Position numbers and translations under genes: made by a program. From Lineus longissimus (Eukaryota; Nemertea; Pilidiophora; Heteronemertea; Lineidae): a DNA stretch of 64,000 bases. Numbering within the stretch: position 1 is the stretch's first letter; every line of letters starts with the position of its first letter. This document shows, piece by piece, positions 56,734-64,000 of this stretch. The stretch is from NCBI RefSeq assembly GCF_910592395.1, contig NC_088319.1, positions 15,252,001-15,316,000 on the forward strand. Reading direction: 5' to 3'. A model generated the notes under the pieces. It was not told the origin of the DNA. It ran no database searches and saw nothing but the letters and a program-made list of their open reading frames with translations.

Positions 56734-59700
56734 ATGGAACGCGCCAGGGAATTTCTCAAGGAACAAGCGCAATACTACTCCGAAGTCTTCACCAGGAAAA
56801 AGAAGGTTGTCCCGGAGCAGTCGAAGCTGAAGCAATGTCTTAACGTGTTCGACTTGACGTCGCTTGGCGTGGGGAGCTGCTGGGGCGCCGGACTCTACGT
56901 CATCGTGGGACATGTGGCCAGAAAGCAAGCCGGGCCTGCCAGTTTTCTCTCCTTCTTGTTTGCGGGTATTACTTCTTTCTTCTCGGGTGAGTAACTTTTT
57001 TTACTTCTTGGGTCTGGGCCTGGTCCAAAACAACTTTTGTCGCTCACGTTACCGTTACCTTAACGTGACGCCAAGTCCACACTGGGAGTATACCATTACC
57101 ATTATAAATACATGCATATAGAAGGTGCACCCGTTCATGATAGTGTATCGAAATGTCACTCAATTATCGAAACATCTGGCCTGTGCGATGACTAACTTCA
57201 CCAAATTCAAAACAATATTATTAAAATTCAGGACATCTGTAGACATATAATGCATCAACGTTACACGTATACATACGTAGGCGTGCGTAAGGATCATGCA
57301 CATTCACTCCAAGCTTAAAAACACTCTAACGTTTATAGTTTCACTGAGACCGCGTCTAAATTTTCAAGAAGCGGGAATATTATGCACATTGTCACTCAAT
57401 CCTATTAGGAATGTTAATAATTTGATAGACGATGGGTTACGATCTCCCAATGAGAGGCAACCTAGCATTTGCTGCGGAGCAAAAGTACGCGGTGTGCAAA
57501 TACATTGTATATATCACTAAAGCAACCCTTTCTAGTGGCGAGGCTAGGAGTTTCGATGAGTTGGCAACACCAACTTCGTTAACCTCCCTCCTTGAAAAGT
57601 CATATACCGGCATGTGCATTACCCATCCTGCCCCATGACCTTTCTCACAGATATTGCTTATTTTACTTGCAGGAATGTGCTACGGAGAGTTCGGCGAGCG
57701 CGTCCCCCACACGACCGGCTCGGCTTACATGTATAGCTACGTGACCATTGGGGAACTCTTGGCTTTCGTGACGGGCTGGAACCTTATTCTCGAATACGTC
57801 ATAGGTCTTGCCGTGAACAGTGTGGCCCTGAGTAATGGTATTGACGCCGTCACGGGGGAGGCGATAAGCCAATTTCTCGCAAACCATACATTCCCTGTCA
57901 TCGGTAGGTAGACTTGTTCGGTGCCACAGGAAAGAATCCATGTCAATTGAATACTCTGCTACCATTATCAGAAATGCAGGGGCAAACAAAGTTGCTAGAT
58001 GGAATATGCAACGACAAGGCATGAAATATGCATTAGGAGTTGGCGAAGTGGAAGAAGTGGGCGAAGTGGGGAGGGGAAACGGAGGAGGAGGAAGAGGAAG
58101 AAAAAGGCTGACCAATTCCTCTTTTCTTTGCAGGTCGGGAGTACCCGGACATCGTCTCTTTCTCACTGTGCATGTTGGTGTCCCTCCTGGTCGCCTTCGG
58201 CGTGCAAGTCTCGGTCACCGTAAACAACATCATGAACGCGGTCAACGTGGGCGTGGTGATCTTCTTCATCAGTGTGGGCGCATTCTACGCCGAGCCGACC
58301 AACTGGACCGACAACTTCCTACCTTTCGGAGTGCAAGGGGTATGTATTTTTTTCTGCGCTGGATTCATTAGAAGACACAACAAGATATGTAACTCTCTTT
58401 GTAAACGAAAAAGAAATAGTGTAAGCTTACATCGTATTTCCGTCTCAGTACTTTATTTCCCAGAAATATGCCATGCCCGATTCTTACAATCCTGAACTTC
58501 TCTGCAACCACACTCGGCACTAATAACGAACCCAGTAACGTGTCCGAGGAGAGGAGCATACGACTGACTCTGGTATCCGAAAATGGATTCCTACCAGTTT
58601 CTTACATTATCCCTACCACTGTGTCATGTCAGATTCTTACCAACTTCTTCACACGTTTCTTCCAGCTAAATAACCAGTTTCCGACACGCGAATTTCTATT
58701 CTCTCCTCTTACTTTGTAGGTTCTTCGTGGCACTGCTACGTCCTTCTTCGCCTTCATCGGCTTCGATGTGATCGCCACCATGGGCGAGGAGACGAAGAAC
58801 CCCTCGAAGACCATCCCGAGATCCATCATAGCTTGCCTGCTGGTCTCGCTCTCGGCCTACGTAGGAGTCAGTATCGTCCTCACCCTGATGGTTCCGTACT
58901 ACCAGATAGCTCGCAGGGCGGCATTGGTGACCGTGTTTAAAACCCGCGGCGTCACGTACGCCCAATACGTGGTGCTTGCGGGCTCGATAACTGCGCTGTC
59001 CGTTGATTTAGTCAGCGCTGTGTTTCCCGTTCCAAGGATCATTTATGCCATGTCCAAAGATGGATTGTTTTTCTCGTAAGTAGATTGAGTCGTTTCTTAC
59101 CAACAGCAATACAGGGGGTTGACCTGTTCTTCTCCTGATCTCAGCACTTCTCACGATCGAACCACTTGATCGATATCAAGCTATAAAATTGATCAATGAT
59201 TCGACTCTCCAGTTCTAATACAAGACCTCTGCGACAACGATCTTGCAGACCTTTGAACACTTGCTGCAGATCAGACCTCTATCTTTGTGCCGCCAGCCAT
59301 TCGGTTTTTTTGGCTGCGTGAGGACCACGGTGGGAGGTTCATTTCATCATTTCACTATCCATACTTTGCAGGCCGTTTGCTGTCATCAATAGTTGGACTA
59401 AGACTCCGTTTCGGGCCACTATCGTAGTTGGTCTATTCTCCAGTATTATCTCTATGTTTGTTGGGCTGAATCCTCTGGTTGAGATGATGTCTATAGGTGA
59501 GCAATTTAAGACCGCTTTCTTTGCTGCGAAATCGACACAAAGACCAGACCAAAACATGCCGTCATGACCATCGGACGGCTTGGTGTCGTCAACCTGTTTG
59601 TCTATCCAGATTGAACAGTATTGAACTGCCCCGTGCAGTTATTTGGGGCCTGGCTTCGTATTCAGAAACGGTGACGGTAACGGTCACTGGGGTATCAAAA

Positions 59701-62113
59701 CGTGTTCCATTCTTGTTTACTTGTAATCAATGGTGACTGAATGTAAGTATAGAATATGCATCAGCCAGTTTTACAAAACGTCATTTCTTCTTCCAGGAAC
59801 TTTATTTGCGTACACCATCGTATCCGCCTCGGTTCTGGTCCTACGGTACAGACCACACATGGAGGACTTCATGCCCCCGGACTACATCGGGGACTTGCAA
59901 GATAACTCGACCACGGAAAACGGTTATATAGAGCTACCCGACATCAACCGAGACAGTGATACGCATACGCCGTCACAATCCGACATCGCATCAACCATGT
60001 CAAAAGACGATAGAAAGGAAAAACTTAGCATAGATCTCAAAACGAAGGAAGCCAGCACGGAAGTAAAAACAAAGGAAAACTCCCACCTTGATCTCGATAG
60101 GACAATCTCCTACGGAACCCTGAGTGAAACAATTAACTCTAGTACTCCACTGACCAAATCATCTGAGGAAAGCTCTGAAATTCAAAATGGCGACCCTGTG
60201 GAACAAAATGGCAGAGTCCATCTAAATTCTCCGCCACCAAAAGACAAATTACCCTTGTGGCGGAAGATTCTCTTCCCGCCAGTAACTGCAACAGTAGAAA
60301 CGTCAAAAGTAGTGCAATATACTGTAGTGATTGTGTTTGTTTTGTTTTTCGCCATTGACGCTATTTTGCATTTTGCTGTTCAGGCGTTGATAGACGTAAA
60401 TGCTGGCGTGATATTCTGTGTTGTGATATTAGTGATATTGACAGCTGGAGCGATGATTGTAATAGCCAGGCAACCGCAAAGCAGGTGAGAAACCATTTCA
60501 TACACCATGCCTATTCTTAAAGCCACCATAAGTCGCTCTAAAAAAGTGAGAATGGGCGAGTCTTCAGGCAACCTTTTAGCAGAAACACGAAAATTGATGT
60601 TCTAAAACGTATCTCGGACAGAATATGGCATCTTTTTTCGCAGTGCCACGCATTCACACTGATGCACAAATAGATGTCTCAATCAAAAAATGTTTAGGCT
60701 TATGAATCAAAATTTCCGAAGAGTTCAGGATCATGTCTTCTGCAGGCTTGAGGTTTAAGGAATTGACACCTCACTGCAATCGGTCGTCTCGCCAAACGCC
60801 GCGAGGATGGAGTCAAATCAAAATGTACAGGGCAAAAGTGAGGCGTCGTACAGTGGTTTGGAGTTGCATACCAGCTCCACCCAACCAGTGTTGGTTAGAA
60901 CCAAAACCGACAGTGAGGTTTCAATTTCATTTCTAAAACGCTTACAATTAAATATATATAACTATACTTGTGCCAAATCAAATGATTATGTTTGCAACAC
61001 CAAGACTACGACGGCCAGAAAGCGGCATAATGTGAAATACGTAGAATATGACTCTGCATTGAAGCCAAGGTGTTCCATATCTCTTCCAAAGTTGAAGCGT
61101 GTCTGCGACACAAAGGCATATTACAGGTAAAATTGATAGGCCTATTGTACAGGCACTCTTCAACCGACTTAAACCCGTCAATACAGGGAATACTCGTAAT
61201 CACTTCTTCTTATTTGCAGACATAAAATCGGATTCAAAGTGCCAGGTCTTCCCTGGTTCCCTTGCATAGGGATCTTCCTAAATATTTATCTCATACTAAA
61301 CCTGTCGCCGATTACGCTCGCCAGGATGGCTGTCTGGTTAGCTATTGGTAAGTTGAAGGGTGTGTTCTGTGATTTCCTTGCCTCTGTATGCAAATTGGAT
61401 GCATATCACCCAGCCCTCATGACATTCTAGGACATTCGTGGTTCCCAGGAGCATGAATGGAAATTGCCGGCAGAGATTTAAAGCGCCTCTGCTACCGGTA
61501 GCTTCATTCGTCTCGAGAGCACCACGTCCATACATCTCGATCGGACTACAATCGGTCAAGAGGAGATCTTTTCCGACTGGTGAGACGCTCAATCAACGGG
61601 ATGTCAGTAATGTTTCCTGCATGGGCGAAAGAAGGTCACCATTCATCGCATTTTGAGATTTTACAAGTGCGAGTAACTTGATGACCGTGATCGCTAGTCT
61701 AATCACAGAGAAGGCATATTTCTAAGATTTTTAATTAGACAGTATTCTATCAGCCTAGTCTAAGGAAAAATGCGATGTGTGAGGTTTGAATGCAGGCTGG
61801 TTGATGTAAAGAGGACGATCATTCGAATCGTGAAAGCAAACCTCCTTTTTTTCAACCGCCATGGTCATTGTTTTAATGGACGTTGTTGTGACATCTTCGG
61901 TTTTCTCCGATTTCAGGTTTTGTATTGTACTTTGCCTACGGTGTTAAGCACGCAGGCGAGGCTCGTTGGGCCGACCAGGAACTGGTGTTTGAGGCTCACG
62001 TGGACGAAGATTCCGTCTTGACCGAGACATCGAGTGCTTACGGGGACGCATCGGAGGAAAAGACGATATACTGCCGACCTCGCCGGGACGACAAGGAGAG
62101 GAACATGGATTAG
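56734..62113 (+). CDS. Cationic amino-acid transporter, SLC7 (CAT) family
   Basis: Eight exons: 56734-56986, 57673-57903, 58134-58339, 58720-59075, 59372-59496, 59797-60484, 61220-61347 and 61917-62113. They give 727 aa with phases in register. Plasma-membrane uniporter for arginine, lysine and ornithine in the family, with 14 TM helices. Hallmarks: [20 protein letters not shown] at the start of TM1, [35 protein letters not shown] (CAT signature), [31 protein letters not shown] (close to the CAT2 sequence as I remember it) and [12 protein letters not shown] cytoplasmic loop of about 160 residues, rich in Ser/Thr/Lys/Asp (in exon 59797-60484), makes it longer than CAT1-3 (about 630-660 aa). 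I cannot assign it to SLC7A1-3, A4 or A14. An extra candidate exon lies at 60746-61126. Confidence 0.93.
58510..58580. repeat. Dispersed repeat family R1, copy 3, in a transporter intron
   Basis: Matches copy 1 (8284-8365) over ACTCGGCACTAA, ACGTGT and GAGGAGCATACGACTGACTC. Confidence 0.6.
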
Positions 62114-62250
62114 ACTATAGCCTCCTGCGAGGAGAATTTCTGTTCACCTAATCTCTAGTCGCTCGAACCTCAATAAATTCCCCTTGGATTGGCCTACCAT
62201 GTAGATGCATCATATATGGTAACATTGAGATGTCATTTTTCATGATCGGA
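62114..62250 (+). other. Transporter 3' UTR with AATAAA
   Basis: AATAAA at 62172-62177, about 60 bp after the TAG at 62111-62113. Confidence 0.55.
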
Positions 62251-62570
62251 GGCAATCCTTGAATTTTATTGGCCAATGGATAGACATCACGTGGTCATTA
62301 TTATAATGTCGTTCCTTATATGAAAATACGTTAATTTCATTGGCCAGGAGGCATCACGGGGCCATTGTCATGTTGTCGTTCCTGATAGGATAATCTGTGA
62401 ACTTCATCGTCTCGATCGAATCTGACGTTGTTTTGATATCGTTCTTCATGAGATCTGTGAAATTTTATTGGCCTGGGGGCATCACGTGGTCGCTATGATG
62501 TTCTTCACAATGAGATAAGTCATGAATTCCATCGGCTGGCGTATCATACGGCTAATGATGGCCAGTTTAA
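62225..62570. repeat. Degenerate tandem repeat, unit about 60-70 bp, about five copies
   Basis: The recurrent pattern TGAAATTTCATTGGCC, GGGGCATCACGTGGTC, ATTGTCATGTTGTCGTTC, CTGATAGGATAATC is seen at about 62260, 62330, 62400, 62457 and 62520, with growing divergence. Confidence 0.65.
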
Positions 62571-62983
62571 TTCGATTAATTAGCTTTTGATATATGTGTA
62601 TATATTACAAGCACGCGATATTTTGAACGACAATACTCAGCTTAAAACTCAATCGGTGTATACAAGCTGTCAGTGACAATTATATGATTATAATTCTCAG
62701 TAATAACTATATATTATAAGGGTGAGGATGATAAATTCATTGAATATATTATCTAAGACGCCAGAGATGTGTAGATAAGTCAACAATAAACCATGTCAAA
62801 TGAAAACGAAGTTTATTCGATCAATAGTCAAATGCCCAATTGACGAATTTGAAGAAAGAATTGCATGTTTGGATCTACCAAGGGGTCTTCTTCATGCAGC
62901 ATATCTGACGTTTGGTGAACAATCGTAGTATTGGCCTACGAATCTGACCCGCCCTATGGCAGCAGGTAAAAGTTGATCCTAAG

Positions 62984-64000
62984 TCAGTGCCTCATTTCAC
63001 TGGCCCTACTCCGCTTTTCATTGGCAGGAGCATTGCGCCCACAGCTAAACATCGCAATGACATCTTCCCGAAATTTGTTACACCCTAAGCAGTAGACATA
63101 AAAGTTCGCTGAAGGGTTGATGTAAAGTACGAAGTTAACGGTTTCGTATACCGTTTTTCGGATCATACTAATCCGCGATGTCGTTGTGATCAGTTGGTCC
63201 AAATAGTCATCGACCCAGTAGAAAACAGTCCAAGGGACATTGGTGACGAAGAAGATCAGAATGATTAAAATCAGAAGAACTGTGACGTGGCCATCTTTGT
63301 TTGTTTTCCCTAATTTGGATGAATTTTGGCTCTGAAGTCGTAGTGTGCCGATTATAAGAAGATTTAGAAGAAGGATTGTACAGAATGGAGCCGTGAATAT
63401 TGTGACTGTGTGGACTTTGTACCAGACGCCCGAAAACCAACTTGGGTAAGCTGGATTGAACACACAGATTGATTGGGCCACGAGACCATCGGTGTTGATG
63501 TCACGGATGCTGCAATTTAGAGAGATTGAACATATATTAAGCAACATTGGTGTTTCCCCCATGTCCCCTTTGACCGCTGCAATCAAGTTGATCAAAATAA
63601 GCGGCAAAACACCTACCTACCTGAACGGAATCGCCACTACTAATGTTAACATGACGATACAAGCGGCTGTAATTCTCGACCGCCGCATCGAGTTCCATGA
63701 CGCAATTTTCAAGGGAAACTTCACCGCAAGAAATCTGTCGAAGGTCATGGCTACGACCGTCCAGTTGGACGGGCCATACGCACTGAAAAAAAGCGGGAGA
63801 ATCTTGCAGACGACCCTCCCTGCTTCAGGCCCGAACAAATAATCGGGATAAAAATTTATGATGGTCTGTAAGGTCACGTGACCGAGTAGACAGGAAGTGT
63901 CGAACACGGCAACCATTCTCATGTAGAAGCATGCCGTTTGTTTTGCGTACTGGCCATTTCCGAGGACCAGGAAGGCCAACAGGTTCCCGACAGATCCGAC
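62984..64000 (-). CDS. Rhodopsin-class peptide GPCR, FMRFamide-receptor-like, 5' end outside window
   Basis: Two exons in transcript order: 63621-64000 (continuing past the window edge) and 62984-63509, joined in phase 2 across a 111-nt GT-AG intron. Visible parts: TM1 GNLLAFLVL; TM3 cysteine (VVCKILPLFFSAY) and DRF in the DRY position (AMTFDRFLAVKFPL); TM4 ending LVVAIPF; ECL2 cysteine (SICVFNPAY); TM6 FFVTNVPWTVFYW; TM7 NPSANFYVYCLGCNKFRED. These resemble invertebrate FMRFamide and other neuropeptide receptors. Reading straight through the intron meets a TAG (63617-63619). The AG|gtaggt donor and the ctctctaaattgcag acceptor remove it and keep frame. The ligand cannot be assigned. Confidence 0.85.

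Noticed and set aside
57940-58371. 143-codon + strand open frame overlapping a transporter exon
   Set aside because: Wrong frame for the transporter exon 58134-58339 and extends into a purine-rich intron tract.
63617-63619. In-frame TAG apparently splitting the GPCR into two open frames (pseudogene)
   Set aside because: A 111-nt GT-AG intron (63510-63620) with a good acceptor removes the stop and keeps the frame, giving a sensible TM4-ECL2 junction. A shorter 44-nt intron was also tested and breaks the frame.

Overview
The window is eukaryotic nuclear DNA. It has intron-rich genes with GT-AG junctions, long AT-leaning introns, AATAAA signals, minisatellites, SINE/LINE remnants and a multiple-cysteine-cluster Toll receptor. 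The gene set (intronless mcc-type Toll receptor, RIPK1-like adaptor, LamG-PAN secreted proteins, FMRFamide-receptor-like GPCR) fits a marine invertebrate bilaterian, most likely a lophotrochozoan. The species cannot be named from the sequence alone. Exon models below were built by hand from splice sites, phase and similarity to families I know.

Layout. 572-1362 (-): first two coding exons of a small secreted Ly6/Quiver-like protein. 2420-6463 (-): single-exon Toll-like receptor with a Thr-rich stalk. 7134-7205: tRNA-Pro-like sequence. 10422-17654 (+): complete vigilin (HDLBP), 17 coding exons, 1260 aa. 20420-24010: a repeat field of three tandem families, the largest a 68-bp minisatellite with higher-order periodicity. 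26106-31696 (-): 14-exon, 667-aa RIPK1-like protein (kinase-like domain, RHIM-like motif, death domain) with a degenerate catalytic loop. 32640-37573 (+): 8-exon acidic/AT-hook/C2H2 zinc-finger protein, divergent from the RIPK-like gene. 40462-42987 (-): 7-exon, 243-aa protein matching only the C-terminal end of CEP290, with a LINE fragment in an intron. 43417-47384 (+): inositol monophosphatase with a GC-AG intron and a second, equal-length candidate mutually exclusive exon. 50426-52429 and 54082-55650 (-): tandemly duplicated signal peptide-LamG-PAN genes. 56734-62113 (+): cationic amino-acid transporter (SLC7 family). 62984-64000 (-): rhodopsin-class GPCR running off the window.

How the genes relate. 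There is no operon logic. The genes are independent units, some sharing divergent intergenic regions (RIPK-like/zinc finger; CEP290-like/IMPA). Two innate-immunity genes, the Toll receptor and the RIPK1-like protein, lie about 20 kb apart, with vigilin and the repeat field between them. The most interesting points are the RIPK1-length protein with an HRD-to-HEN catalytic loop, the paired 106-nt exons in IMPA, the stand-alone CEP290 tail gene, a 20-bp exon-junction duplication bracketing a LINE fragment, and a strong excess of the palindrome TAGGCCTA.
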